From assembly GCF_045679555.1 (NCBI RefSeq), contig NC_092110.1, positions 2,619,390 to 2,683,389 on the forward strand: a DNA stretch of 64,000 nucleotides, in the 5' to 3' direction. Numbering within the stretch: the first letter of the stretch is position 1; each line of letters begins with the position of its first letter. This document shows, piece after piece, positions 1-17,553 of the stretch. The notes below the pieces were generated by a model, which was not told where the DNA came from, did no database searches, and worked only from the letters and a program-made list of their open reading frames with translations. The stretch comes from Salvelinus alpinus. Taxonomy: Eukaryota; Chordata; Actinopteri; Salmoniformes; Salmonidae. The position numbers and the translations under genes are program-made.

Positions 1-168
1 TGTCGAATACTAGTTTTCCGAACCTGAGACTCAGTGCTCACATTTTCCTGGGCAGCATTTGGGTTCTCTAAATTTGATGGGAACTGTGATGGAATACAGT
101 GCTCAGCTTCTGAGATCCCTTTAAAAGCAAGAACAGCAGACTGGCAAGCACACACACAAGTGTACAGT

Positions 169-308
<140 letters not shown>

Positions 309-500
309 CCGCTCAGTCAGCACACCCAACACTACCAGAGAATTCCTGCTGCTCCGACTTGATCCATACGGACGAACAGCAGAATTCCTGAGTGAGGAAG
401 CTTTGTCTCGCTACAAAGGGAACGTTCTTATGGAGGGGGACCAATGTGTGCGTGTGTCCTTCAGCACACCAACACTTAGTTCATAATGCAAATATTACTG

Positions 501-2622
501 TTTTTTTATCGCTTTGGTACTATTTTCACAAGTATGTGGTAACATTTCACAACTCTTAGTACAAAACTCAAAACAGATCATCAAAAAGGCTGTTTTTTCA
601 AAACTTTTAGCACATTTTTAATTGACTAAGTACAACACAAAATCACACAGTAACTTTGTCTAGAAATACCTTTGACAGAACGTAATTGCCTTACACAATG
701 CATTGCTCACAATACTTTTCATATGATTCTCTTCTCATTTGTTTAAATACGTTTGGCCATCACTTAATCCAACTGCGCTTAATGATTCATCACTTAACAG
801 TTTGGCAAACCTATAGAATTTAAACTGGTTCGTCTACTATATATGGATTTCGAGAACTACAGACATAAAATGTGTTGGTAAAGTATACATATCTAAATGA
901 CATGTATGATAAATGATAACCATACATAATGACTACTGGTTATTGCTAATTGATTTCAGATAGTGGTAACCACAATTGGTGACCATATAAAAGGGGGTGT
1001 GTGAACACTTGCAACGTCTTTTAACATGGAGCAGGATAGACAGCAAGGGAGAGGAAGAAATCAAAGAGCTCGTGGACAAGGGGCCCGTCAGAGAGGTGGG
1101 CATCAGAGAGAGAGAGAGGGGGAGGCAGACGGCAGGGAACTGTTGTGTCTAATGAAGTCTAGGCCGGTAAGTCTGCAGGGTATGCATTGTGCTTAACCAT
1201 TACATTTACAGTAAATGACATATTGTAATGCATGTCAATTCACAAAATGTTACAGTATTCTCACAGTATGATCTATTGGAAGTATACTCTGTTCTATCCT
1301 CAGAATTGACAGAAGACCCCATGGTGGTGACCGTGTGCTGACCGACCAGCAGGAGCGGGCCGTGGTGGAAATGGTGAGGGACAGGAATGACATACGGCTG
1401 TCTGAAATAAAGCAGACCATTGAGGAGAACGATGACACATACGATGTGAACGATGACCGAAATATATTTTTTTGAGGGTGATGGCTCTTGATGCTGCTGT
1501 GAACCATCGCAGGTATATCTTTGTTGATGAAGTGGGCTGCAACCTGGCCAAAACTCGGCTCTGTGGGTGGAAACTCATCGACCGTCCAAGTGCCTGGACA
1601 ACGTGGGGCAAATATTTCCATGTGCGCAGCTATCTCTGAAGATGGTGTGGTAGGACGTAAGCCATTACTTGGATCCTACAACTCTGCACACCTCATTGTG
1701 TTTCTCAATGAAATTGAGCAAGGCCTGTCAAGGTGAAGGGGTCACTTATGTCATTGTGTGGGACAATGTCAAGTTCAACCATGCAGAGGTGGTTCAGGCA
1801 TGGTTTTGGGGCCTTCCCTGATCCGTGACCCTATACTTGCTCTTATACACTCCTTTTTTTCCAGCATGGCGGTGGAAGGTGTACGTTCGCAATCCCGTGA
1901 CGTGCCACCCTCCTTCTGGCCATGGATGAGGCATGTGACGACATCAATGTCAAGCTTGGATTCTCCATGCCTAAAGGGTTTTTTCCCGCGGCGCATGAAC
2001 AATGAGGACATTCACTGTGATATGGATGAGAATTCATGGCCAAATGCTCAAGACAGGCTTGACGCAAATTAATGCGTTCATTTAATTTGTTTCATTTCAT
2101 TTCTTACCTTTGATTACAGACAGTACACACGTTGTTTGTTGCATGAATGATTGTAGAGGATGTCTTCATTAATCACACCTTTGATGACACATTTGATAGA
2201 CATTATAGAAATGATAGATCTCGTCAATTTTGTTGGGTAATGTAAGTGTATTGCCTCATGTGAACTGTGTAATGTACTGTAAGTTACAGTACTGTAGCAT
2301 ATTACTTTCAGCACTTCTAAGGGCGATTTGAAACGCGTATCTTGCATGGTTTGCTATTGGATTAACTGGTTGTTAAACGACTAAATTGAAAAGATCTAAT
2401 TGTTGTGTTTTGGTGATTAAACCGATGTTCTCAATACATTTCACAATAAACTTATATTTTGAGTCAATGGTTGTGTGGTGAGAGATGTTTACGATCCAAA
2501 TGAACGCACAATGACAGCTTCTGAAAGAAAGACTGGCTGCGTTACATGTGTGACCAGTTCTGAGCTTTGTACTAAGAGTTGTGAAAGCTTACCACATAAA
2601 ATGGTACTAAAGCGATAAAAAA
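501..2622 (+). mobile_element. IS630/Tc1-mariner-type DNA transposon with long inverted ends
   Basis: The two ends are inverted copies of each other over about 70 bases: the left end (501-580) reads inward through a TTTTTTTATCGCTTTGGTAC-like start, and the reverse complement of 2551-2622 matches it with a few substitutions and one short gap. Between them lies a decayed transposase on the plus strand. At about 2.1 kb it is longer than the other Tc1-like copies here and belongs to a different branch. The exact outer base is uncertain because both ends run into A/T-rich sequence. Confidence 0.75.
1026..2072 (+). pseudogene. Decayed IS630/Tc1-like transposase
   Basis: This would be a DDE transposase that cuts and pastes the surrounding element. 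An ATG at 1026 opens a Gly/Arg/Gln-rich basic N-terminus. Around 1315-1460 an EIKQTIEEN-type helix-turn-helix segment follows. The first catalytic Asp lies in FVDEVG (about 1520) and the second in VWDNVKFNHAE (about 1757). The C-terminus reads MNNEDIHCDMDENSWPNAQD before the stop at 2072. Several frameshifts and stops interrupt it. The segment that should hold the third catalytic Glu (an NPIEE-type motif before the FFSAWRW-like region, near 1850) is deleted, so even a corrected frame would lack an active site. Family placement is from remembered fish relatives. Confidence 0.7.
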
Positions 2623-2657
2623 ATAAATGTAAATCAAGCAGAGCCTCTGGTCACATA

Positions 2658-3946
<1,289 letters not shown>

Positions 3947-4053
3947 CACATACATACATACATACATACATACATACATACATACGTACGTACATACATA
4001 CATACGTACGTACGTACGTACGTACGTACGTACATACATACATACATACATAC
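3947..4053. repeat. (CATA)n/(CGTA)n tetranucleotide array
   Basis: Tandem CATA units with an internal run of CGTA units, abutting the right end of the preceding transposon. The CGTA block is self-complementary and could form cruciforms. Confidence 0.95.
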
Positions 4054-4242
4054 GCACAGAAGCAGTGAACAGAGCAAAGCTATTCCTGTCTCTGTAGTTG
4101 CTAGGGAGAGAATCTGCTAAGATCAAGAATGCCTCCACTTATACCACATTAAATATCAGAATAGATCAAATACTGTATGAACTGGCTGGGTTGGGAAACC
4201 CAGTCACATGGACATCTAAATTGCATTGACCGACAGCATCTA

Positions 4243-5206
4243 CAGCGCATTCGGAAAGTATTCAGACCCCTTGACTTTTTCCATTTTGTTACGTTACAGC
4301 CTTACTCTAAAAATTTATTAAATTGTTTTTTCCCCCTCATCAATCTAAACACAATACCCCATAATGGCAAAGCAAAAACTGTTTTTTTGTATGTATATAC
4401 AATGTATATAAAAAAACAGAAATATCACATTTATATAACTATTCAGACCCTTTAGTCAGTAGTTTGTTGTGGCTTCTGTCTGGCCACTCTACCATAAAGG
4501 TCTAATTGGTGGAGTGCTGCAGAGTTGGTTGTCCTTCTGGAAGGTTCTCCCATCTCCACAGAAGAACTCTGGAGCTCTGTCAGAGTGACCGTCGGATTCT
4601 TTGTCACCTCCCTGACCAAGGCCCTTCTCCCCCAATTGCTCAGTTTGGTAGGGCTGCCAGCTCTAGGAAGAGTCTTGGTGGTTCCAAACTTCTTCCATTT
4701 AAGAATGATGGAGGCCACTGTGTTCTTGGGGACGTTCAATTCTGCCGAAATGTTTTGGTAACCTTCCCTAGATCTGTGCCTCGACACAATCCTGTCTCTG
4801 AGCTCTATGGACAATTCCTTCGACCTTATGGCTTGGTTTTTGCTCTGACATGCGCTGTCAACTGTGGGACCTTATATAGACAATCATGTTCAATCAATTG
4901 AATTTACCACAGATGGACTCCAATCAAGTTGTGGAAACATCTCAAGGATGATCAACAGAAACAGAATGCACCTGAGCTCAATTCCGAAAGTCTCATAGCA
5001 AAGGGTCTGAATACTAATTTAAATTGGGTATTTCTGCTTTTTGTTTTTAATACATTTCCAAAAACCTGTTTTCGCTTTGTCATTATTGGGTATTGTGTGT
5101 TGAGATTGCTGAGGATTTTTTTTTATATAATCAATTTTAGAATAAGGCTGTAACGTAACAAAATGTGGAAAAAGTCAAGGGGTCTGAATACTTTCCAAAG
5201 GCACTG
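4243..5206 (-). mobile_element. Internally deleted Tc1-like element
   Basis: Left end CAGCGCATTCGGAAAGTATT follows TA (4241-4242); right end is the inverted form ending CTTTCCAAAGGCACTG before TA (5207-5208). The inverted ends extend about 70 bases through a TTACGTTACAGCC segment. At 964 bp against the usual 1.6 kb it has lost the catalytic half of the transposase gene. Confidence 0.92.
4452..4829 (-). pseudogene. Tc1-like transposase N-terminal fragment (DNA-binding domain only)
   Basis: The minus strand encodes one uninterrupted frame of about 120 residues covering the bipartite paired-like DNA-binding region: ELRDRIVSRHRS (first helix-turn-helix), NVPKNTVASIILKWKKFG, the GRRALVREVTK linker, then a second helix-turn-helix to VARQKP. 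After this the reading frame passes into the terminal repeat and stops at 4452, because the catalytic DDE domain has been deleted. The codon where I would expect the start reads ATA (4827-4829), so no ATG opens the frame. If translated from a non-ATG codon it would be a DNA-binding protein without nuclease. I regard it as a relic. Confidence 0.8.
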
Positions 5207-5323
5207 TAGATCTCTCTATTGTATAGTTGAGCATGGTAAGTGGTGTTTACCAGTAATAACAAGCCCAGATAAACAGACGGAAAGATAGCCTTGTCTCAAT
5301 GTGTTCATAGATAGCCGAGCTTA

Positions 5324-6058
5324 CACTGAGTGTACAAAACATAAGGAACACCTGCTCTTTCCATGACATACACTGACCAGGTGAATCCAAGTGAAAGCTA
5401 TGATCTCTTTTTGATATCACTTGTTAAATACACTCCAATCAGTGTAGATGAAGGATAGGAGACAGGTTAAATAATGATTTTTAAGCCTTGAGACATTGTT
5501 TTAAATGTAACCTTTACTTAACTAGGCAGGTCAGTTAAGAACAAATTCTTATTTACAATGGCAGCCTGCCGGGGAACAGTGGGTTAACTGCCTTGTTCAG
5601 GGGAAGAACGACAGATTTTTACCTTGTCAGCTTGGGGATTCAATCCAGCAAACTTTCGGTTACTGGCCCAACGCTCTAACCACTAGGCTACCTGCCGACA
5701 TGAATTGTGTATGTGTGCCATTCAAAGGGTGAATGGGCAAGACAAAATATTTAAGTGCCTTTGAACGGGGTATGGTGGTAGGTGCCAAGCGCAGCGGTTT
5801 GTGTCAAGAACTGCAACGCTGCTGGGTTTTTCACGCTCAACAGTTCTGTGTATATCACGAATGGTCCACAACCCAAAGGACATCATGCCAACTTGACACA
5901 ACTGTGGGAAGCATTGGAGTCAAGATGGGCCAGCATCGCTGTGGAATGCTTTTGACACCTTATATAGTCTATGCCCCAACGAATTGAGGCTGTTCTAAGG
6001 GCAAATGGGGGGTGCAACTAAATATTAGGAAGGTGTTCCTAATGTTTGGTATACTCCG
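5324..6058 (+). mobile_element. Short Tc1-like element interrupted by a SINE
   Basis: Ends are CACTGAGTGTACAAAACAT after TA (5322-5323) and an inverted, mutated form ending TATACTCCG before TA (6059-6060). Removing the SINE at 5497-5696 leaves about 535 bp, a non-autonomous derivative. It keeps a frame from 5733 to 5987 starting MGKTKYLSAFERG that matches a Tc1 transposase N-terminus, frame-broken after the helix-turn-helix. Confidence 0.85.
5497..5696 (-). mobile_element. HpaI-type tRNA-derived SINE
   Basis: On the minus strand it starts GGCAGGTAGCCTAGTGGTTA, an A-box-like segment, followed by a B-box-like GGATTGAATCCCC, and contains the GTTAAC (HpaI) site for which the family is named. It ends in a TAAGAATTTGTTC-type 3' tail shared with salmonid LINEs. 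A GACAT duplication (5492-5496 and 5697-5701) fits insertion into the surrounding Tc1 element, so the SINE is younger than that element. Confidence 0.85.
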
Positions 6059-6060
6059 TA

Positions 6061-8061
<2,001 letters not shown>

Positions 8062-8276
8062 AGACAAACACTCACGCAAAAGGGAATACGACATCATTTC
8101 AGCTTTCAGGGAATAGGTGGGAAGACTTGATTCGTGTGTGTGTGTGTGTGTGTGTGTGTGTCCGCCTGTTTGGGCATGTATGTGTGTAGGGGGAGGGGAG
8201 GGTGAACTATGGAGGTAATGGCATTAACTATATAGCATACATTAACTATAAAGCATACTATAAGACATACAGAGCA

Positions 8277-8827
8277 CATACAGTATGTAGAGTGCTCATT
8301 CAAAGCCATGGAAGGGTCAGAGGTCGATTCCATACAGTATGTAGAGTGCTCATTCAAAGCCATGGAAGGGTCAGAGGTCGATTCCATACAGTATGTAGAG
8401 TGCTCATTCAAAGCCATGGAAGGGTCAGAGGTCGATTCCATACAGTATGTAGAGTGCTCATTCAAAGCCATGGAAGGGTCAGAGGTCGATTCCATACAGT
8501 ATGTAGAGTGCTCATTCAAAGCCATGGAAGGGTCAGAGGTCGATTCCATACAGTATGTAGAGTGCTCATTCAAAGCCATGTAAGGTTCAGAGGTCGATTC
8601 CATACAGTATGTAGAGTGCTCATTCAAAGCCATGGAAGGGTCAGAGGTCGATTCCATACAGTATGTAGAGTGCTCATTCAAAGCCATGGAAGGGTCAGAG
8701 GTCGATTCCATACAGTATGTAGAGTGCTCATTCAAAGCCATGGAAGGGTCAGAGGTCGATTCCATACAGTATGTAGAGTGCTCATTCAAAGCCATGGAAG
8801 GGTCAGAGGTCGATTCCATACAGTATG
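8277..8827. repeat. 54-bp minisatellite, about 10 copies
   Basis: A 54-base unit (anchor ATGGAAGGGTCAGAGGTCG, first full unit at 8308) repeats about 10.2 times with almost no divergence. The copy at 8578 differs at two positions (ATGTAAGGTT), which puts a stop in the frame starting at 8308. Since 54 is divisible by three, long periodic frames stay open on both strands. I see no start context, splice site or homology suggesting that any is a gene. Confidence 0.97.
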
Positions 8828-8980
8828 CACAGTCGGTTTACCAGGCTCTACATCACAATAGAATATAGCTACATGCATCCACAGTGTTAAAACAGTTTCT
8901 ATTTCATTATGTGGTCTACTGTTTAAGTAAAAAGAAAATAGTAGCATAATCATCAATGATAAACAGGGCCATCTCCTCGC

Positions 8981-9012
8981 TATCAAATCAAATCAAAATG
9001 TATTTGTCACAT
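8981..9012 (-). mobile_element. LINE 3'-terminal scrap
   Basis: The sequence ATCAAATCAAATCAAAATG followed by TATTTGTCACAT is the reverse complement of the 3' end of a salmonid LINE (compare 42060-42085 and 20740-20766). Only about 30 bases remain, abutting the transposon fragment at 9013. Confidence 0.6.
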
Positions 9013-9088
9013 GATGTCATGGCTTTAGAAGCTTCTGATAGGCTAATTGACATCATTTGAGTCAATTGGAGGTGTACCTGTAGATGTA

Positions 9089-10603
9089 CACTGCTCAAAA
9101 AAATAAAGGGAACACTAAAATAACACATCCTAGATCTGAATGAATGAAATATTCTTATTAAATACTTTTTTCTTTACATAGTTGAATGTGCTGACAACAA
9201 AATCACACAAAAATTATCAATGGAAATCAAATTGATCAACCCATGGAGGTCTGGATTTGGAGTCACACTCAAAATTAAAGTGGAAAACCACACTACAGGC
9301 TGATCCAACTTTGATGTAATGTCCTTAAAACAAGTCAAAATGAGGCTCAGTAGTGTGTGTGGCCTCCACGTGCCTATATAACCTCCCTACAACCCCTGGG
9401 CATGCTCCTGATGAGGACTCCTGGACAGTCTGTGGTGCAACGTGGCGTTGGTGGATGGAGCGAGACATGATGTCCCAGATGTGCTCAATTGGATTCAGGT
9501 CTGGGGAACGGGCGGGCCAGTCCATAGCATCAATGCCTTCCTCTTGCAGGAACTGCTGACACACTCCAGCCACATGAGGTCTAGCATTGTCTTGCATTAG
9601 GAGGAACCCAGGGCCAACCGCACCAGCATATGGTCTCACAAGGGGTCTGAGGATCTCATCTCGGTACCTAATGGCAGTCAGGCTACCTCTGGCGAGCACA
9701 TGGAGGGCTGTGCGGCCCCCCAAAGAAATGCCACCCCACACCATGACTGACCCACCGCCAAACCGATCATGCTGGAGGATGTTGCAGGCAGCAGAACGTT
9801 CTCCACGGCGTCTCCAGACTCTGTCACGTCTGTCACGTGCTCAGTGTGAACCTGCTTTCATCTGTGAAGAGCACAGGGCGCCAGTGGCGAATTTGCCAAT
9901 CTTGGTGTTCTCTGGCAAATGCCAAACGTCCTGCACGGTGTTGGGCTGTAAGCACAACCCCCACCTGTGGACGTCGGGCCCTCATACCACCCTCATGGAG
10001 TCTGTTTCTGACCGTTTGAGCAGACACATGCACATTTGTGGCCTGCTGGAGGTCATTTTGCAGGGCTCTGGCAGTGCTCCTCCTTGCACAAAGGCGGAGG
10101 TAGCGGTCCTGCTGCTGGGTTGTTGCCCTCCTACGGCCTCCTCCACATCTCCTGATGTACTGGCCTGTCTCCTGGTAGCGCCTCCATGCTCTGGACACTA
10201 CGCTGACAGACACAGCAAACCTTCTTGCCACAGCTCGCATTGATGTGCCATCCTGGATGAGCTGCACTACCTGAGCCACTTGTGTGGGTTGTAGACTCCG
10301 TCTCATGCTACCACTAGAGTGAAAGCACCGCCAGCATTCAAAAGTGACCAAAACATCAGCCAGGAAGCATAGGAACTGAGAAGTGGTCTGTGGTCACCAC
10401 CTGCAGAACCACTCCTTTATTGGGGGTGTCTTGCTAATTGCCTATAATTTCCACCTGTTGTCTATTCCATTTGCACAACAGCATGTGAAATGTATTGTCA
10501 ATCAGTGTTGCTTCCTAAGTGGACAGTTTGATTTCACAGAAGTGTGATTGACTTGTAGTTACATTGTGTTGTTTAAGTGTTCCCTTTATTTTTTTGAGCA
10601 GTG
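9089..10603 (-). mobile_element. Tc1-like element nested in the Sleeping Beauty-type fragment
   Basis: Ends CACTGCTCAAAAAAATAAAG and its inverse ending TTTATTTTTTTGAGCAGTG are flanked by TA on both sides (9087-9088, 10604-10605). It is 1515 bp, near full length. Removing it and one TA restores the host element, so it is the younger insertion. Confidence 0.95.
9325..10306 (-). pseudogene. Tc1-like transposase (frameshifted)
   Basis: Minus-strand DDE transposase. The ATG at 10306 opens [14 protein letters not shown]. The first helix-turn-helix contains [14 protein letters not shown], the second lies around [13 protein letters not shown]. The first catalytic Asp is in FTDESRF near 9845. A small duplication (TCACGTCTGTCACGTG, about 9820-9840) then shifts the frame. 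The second block resumes with MVWGGISLGGR at 9744, has the second Asp in QDNARPH and the third residue in DLNPIEHIWD. The C-terminus is altered after QTVQE. At least one frameshift and a C-terminal change make it inactive. Confidence 0.88.
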
Positions 10604-10977
10604 TATTTCAAGGCCTACCTTCACACTCAGTGCCTCTTTGCTTGACATAATGGGAAAATGAAAAGAAATCAACCAAGACCTCAGAAAAAAAATTGTAGAC
10701 CTCCACAAGTCTGGTTCATCCTTGAGAGCAATTTCCAAAAGCCTGAAGGTGCCACATTCATCTGTACAAACAATAGTACGCAAGTATAAACACCATGGGA
10801 CCACGCAGCGGTCATACCGCTCAGGAAGGAGACGCATTCTGTCTCCCAGAGATGAACATACTTTGGTGCGAAAAGTGCGAATCAATCCCAGAACAACAGC
10901 AAAGGACCTTGTGAAGATGCTGGAGGAAACAGGTACAAAAGTATCTATATCCACAGTAAAACGAGTCCAATATCAAA

Positions 10978-14586
<3,609 letters not shown>

Positions 14587-14787
14587 TGTGATTGTGATAC
14601 AGTGAATGATAAGTGACATAATCTGACTGTAAACAATTGTTGGAAAAATGACTTGTGTCATACACAAAGTAGATGTCCTAACCGACTTGCCAAAACTATA
14701 GTTTGTTAATAAGAAATTTGTGGACTGGTTGAAAAACGAGCTTAAATGACTCTAACCTAAGTGTATGTAAACTTCTGACTTCAACTG
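14587..14787 (-). mobile_element. Inverted left end of a Sleeping Beauty-type element
   Basis: This is the reverse complement of the left IR/DR end: it finishes AACTTCTGACTTCAACTG followed by TA (14788-14789). It contains the CAAAACTATAGTTTG and ACTTGTGTCAT segments seen at 16030-16090. It stops at 14586 against the truncated 5' end of the LINE. The interior of the same element type lies at 9013-10977 in the opposite direction. Confidence 0.85.
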
Positions 14788-14789
14788 TA

Positions 14790-15649
14790 TCTTGTCTCCG
14801 TAGTACATTATATATTGCTCAAACAACAGACCATACTAAAAGACACTCAACAGACAAACAGGCAGATAGAGAGGGAGGGAGAGAGATAAGGAAGGGATGA
14901 GAGAGTGAGACAAAAAGGGAGAGAGAAAGAGAGAAAGACAGGGGAGATAGAAAAAGAGGGTGAAAGGAAGCTATAGTTGATGGACATTTTAAAATCAATG
15001 ATTGTCCTCCTGAGGGTTGTCTTGACAAGTGTCACACCTCTGGCCAAGTCATGGTCAAACACATGGTAAGTCTGATCACAAGTGATGATCATACACACCT
15101 GTGATGAGGCCACAGGGACCTTTTACATTCATTACTATCTATTAGAGCCTGTAGGCTTCACACTTCTACATAGAAAGAGGGGAAAGAGAGGGATGGAGTA
15201 AGAGAGAGACAGAGAGGGGAGAGGGAGAGAGAGGATGGGATGAGACAAAGAGAGGGGGGCATGAAGAGAAGTAGATTGGAGAGAAGGGGGCGAGGGGTAG
15301 AAACAGGGCTGGTTTGTTTGCCGAGACAGAGATGATTTTGCGGTTGTTGTCGATGGCGTTGTTGTCGTCGTTTTCTTCTTTTCATCCCCTTCACAAACAT
15401 GAGAGCCAACAAAAGCACAGAGGGGGGTAAAAGGGGAGAAGAAGGTGAATGAGTGGTAAGAATAGGGGGAAGAGAGAAGAGGGAGAAGAGAGTGAATAAA
15501 GGGAGACCGGAGGGTAGGGGGTGGATTTCACATCGTCGTTCATCCCCCTGGCAACAATCAATCATATTAATGAGCTTCCAGGGCTCCTGTATCCACTTCC
15601 CTGATGGAACGCCAAATGCCGGAATACAAAACACGGAATATGCAATGCT
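14790..15649. other. Non-coding purine-rich stretch
   Basis: GA-rich tracts occur at 14870-14965 and 15170-15290, and a mixed purine tract at 15420-15530. No gene recognised. Confidence 0.6.
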
Positions 15650-15953
15650 TGGCAAGATGGCGCAGAAATGCATTGCAGCTCTGCTTCTAGCTCCTAAGCA
15701 ACTTTGCAGTATTTTGTTTTTTTGTGTGTTATTTCTTATATTATTAGCCCAGAAAGTTTTTTGTATTATCACATCCAACAGTAAATAACTTTTGGAAATC
15801 AGAGCGGCAGTAACTCACCAGCATTACGACCAAGAATACGAATCGGATCCTTTGTTCGTACCCACCAGGGCAATTGAACGTATCCCAGAGGCTGCTCCAA
15901 GACGCCGCCGGCGGAGAAGAGGTATTTGGAGTGGATTTCTAGTATACTGAGTA

Positions 15954-17551
15954 AAGTTGAAGTCGTAAGTTTACATACACTTACGTTGGAGTCATTAAAA
16001 TGTGTTTTTCAACCACTCCACAAATGTCTTGTTAACAAACTATAGTTTTGGCAAGTCAGTTAGGACATCTACTTTGTGCATGACACAAGTCATTTTTCCA
16101 ACAATTGTTTACAGTCAGATTATTTCACTTATCATTCACTGTATCACAGTGACAGTGGGTCAGAAGTTTACATACACTAAGTTGACTGTGCCTTTTAACA
16201 GCTTGGAAAATTCCAGAAAATGATGTCATGGCTTTAGAAGCTTCTGATAGGCTAATTGACATGTGAGTCAAATGGAGGTGTACCTGTGGATATAACTCAA
16301 GGCCTACCTTAAAACTCAGTGCCTCTTTGCTTGACATCATGGGAAAATCAAAAGAAATCAGCCAAGACATCAGAAAAATATTGTAGACCTCCACAAGTCT
16401 GGTTCAATTTCCAAACGCCTGAAGGTACCACGTTCATCTGTACAAACAATAGTACGCAATTATTAACACCAGGGGACCATGCAGCAATCATACCGCTCAG
16501 GAAGGAGACGTGTTCTGTCTCCTGGAGATGAACGTACTTTGGTGCGAAATGTGCAAATCAATCCCAGAACAACAGCAAAGGACCTTGTGAAGATGCTGGA
16601 GGAAACAGGTACAAAAGTATCTATATCCACAGTAAAACAAGTCCTATATCGACATAACCTGAAAGGCCGCTCAGCAAGGAAGAAGCTACTGCTCCAAAAC
16701 CACCATAAAAAGCCAGACTACGGTTTGCAACTGCACATGGGGACAAAGATCGTACTTTTTGGAGAAATGTCCCCTGGTCTGATGAAACAAAAATATAACT
16801 TTTTGGCCATAATGAACATCGTTATGTTTGGAGGATAAAGAGGGATGCTTGCAAGCCGAAGAACACCATCCCAACCGTGAATCACGGTGGTGGCATCATC
16901 ATGTTGTGGGGGTGCTTTGCTGCAGGAGGGACTGGTGCACTTCACAAAATAGATGGCATCAGGAGGATGGAAAGATATGTGGATATATTGAAGCAACATC
17001 TCAAGACATCAGTCAGGAAGTTAAAACTTGGTCGCAAATGGGTCTTCCAAATGGACAGTGACCCCAAGCATAGTTCCCAAGTTGTGGCAAAATGGCCTAA
17101 GGACAACAAAGTCAAGGTATTGGAGTGGCCATCACAAAGACCTGAGGGCAGAACTGAAAAGGCGTGTGCGAGCAAGGAGGCCTACAAACCTGTTTCAGTT
17201 ATGCCAGCTCTGTCAGGAGGAATGGGCCAAAATTCACCCAACGTATTGTGGGAAAATTGTGGAAGGCTACCCGAAACGTTTGACCCAAGTTAAACAATTT
17301 AAAGGCAATGCTACCAAATATTAATTGAGTGTGTGTAAACTTCTGACCCCTGGGAATGTGATGAAAGAAATAAAAGCTGAAATAAATCATTTTCTCTACT
17401 ATTATTCTGACATTTCACATTCTTAAAATAAAGTGTTGATCCTAACTGACCTAAGACAGGGAATTTTTACAAGGATTAAATGTCAGCAATTGTGAAAAAC
17501 TGAGTTTAATCGTATTTGGCTAAGGTGTATCTAAACTTCCGACTTCAACTG
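15954..17551 (+). mobile_element. Full-length Sleeping Beauty-type element
   Basis: Left end AAGTTGAAGTCGTAAGTTTA (first base altered from C) follows TA at 15952-15953; the right end TTCCGACTTCAACTG precedes TA at 17552-17553. At 1598 bp it has the family's full length, with both inner and outer direct repeats (the inner one CAGTGGGTCAGAAGTTTACA near 16155). Confidence 0.95.
16339..17324 (+). pseudogene. Sleeping Beauty-type transposase (frameshifted, third catalytic residue deleted)
   Basis: ATG at 16339 opens [13 protein letters not shown], then a 2-bp loss shifts the frame at about 16380 and a 15-bp segment is missing before FQFPNA. The DNA-binding region resumes at 16479 with SYRSGRRRVLSPGDERT and KDLVKMLEETGTKVSIST. 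The first Asp (SDETK-type) lies near 16778 in another frame. [17 protein letters not shown] begins near 16885 and MDSDPKHSS holds the second Asp (near 17052). About 22 bp are deleted near 17145, removing the DLNPIENLW motif with the catalytic Glu. The C-terminus KRLTQVKQFKGNATKY ends at 17324. Clearly inactive. Confidence 0.9.
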
Positions 17552-17553
17552 TA

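Larger units (their letters stand above)
9013..10977 (+). mobile_element. Sleeping Beauty-type fragment split by a nested Tc1 element
   Basis: 9013-9088 and 10604-10977 together are continuous leader and N-terminal coding sequence of a Sleeping Beauty-type element once the nested element and one TA copy are removed. The transposase ATG at 10650 is followed at codon 4 by TGA (10659-10661). Past it, the paired-like DNA-binding region is readable: VQTIVRKYKHHGTT, SYRSGRRRILSP and KDLVKMLEETGTKVSIST up to about 10968. There it is cut by the 3' end of a LINE. Its left terminal repeat is missing here but is found inverted at 14587-14787. Confidence 0.85.

Noticed and set aside
8106..8819. 237-residue minus-strand frame and matching plus-strand frames with an 18-residue repeat
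   Set aside because: They arise because the minisatellite period (54) is a multiple of three; frames are open on both strands, which argues against coding.
8277..8827. Possible CRISPR-like array
   Set aside because: The units are directly adjacent with no spacers, and the genome is a vertebrate's; it is a minisatellite.
9587..10243. 218-residue plus-strand frame
   Set aside because: Antisense shadow of the minus-strand Tc1 transposase; the recognisable protein is on the other strand.
15158..15778. 206-residue minus-strand frame
   Set aside because: Mostly a Ser/Leu/Pro-rich translation of GA/CT tracts with no domain; same for 6389-6767 and 50025-50432.
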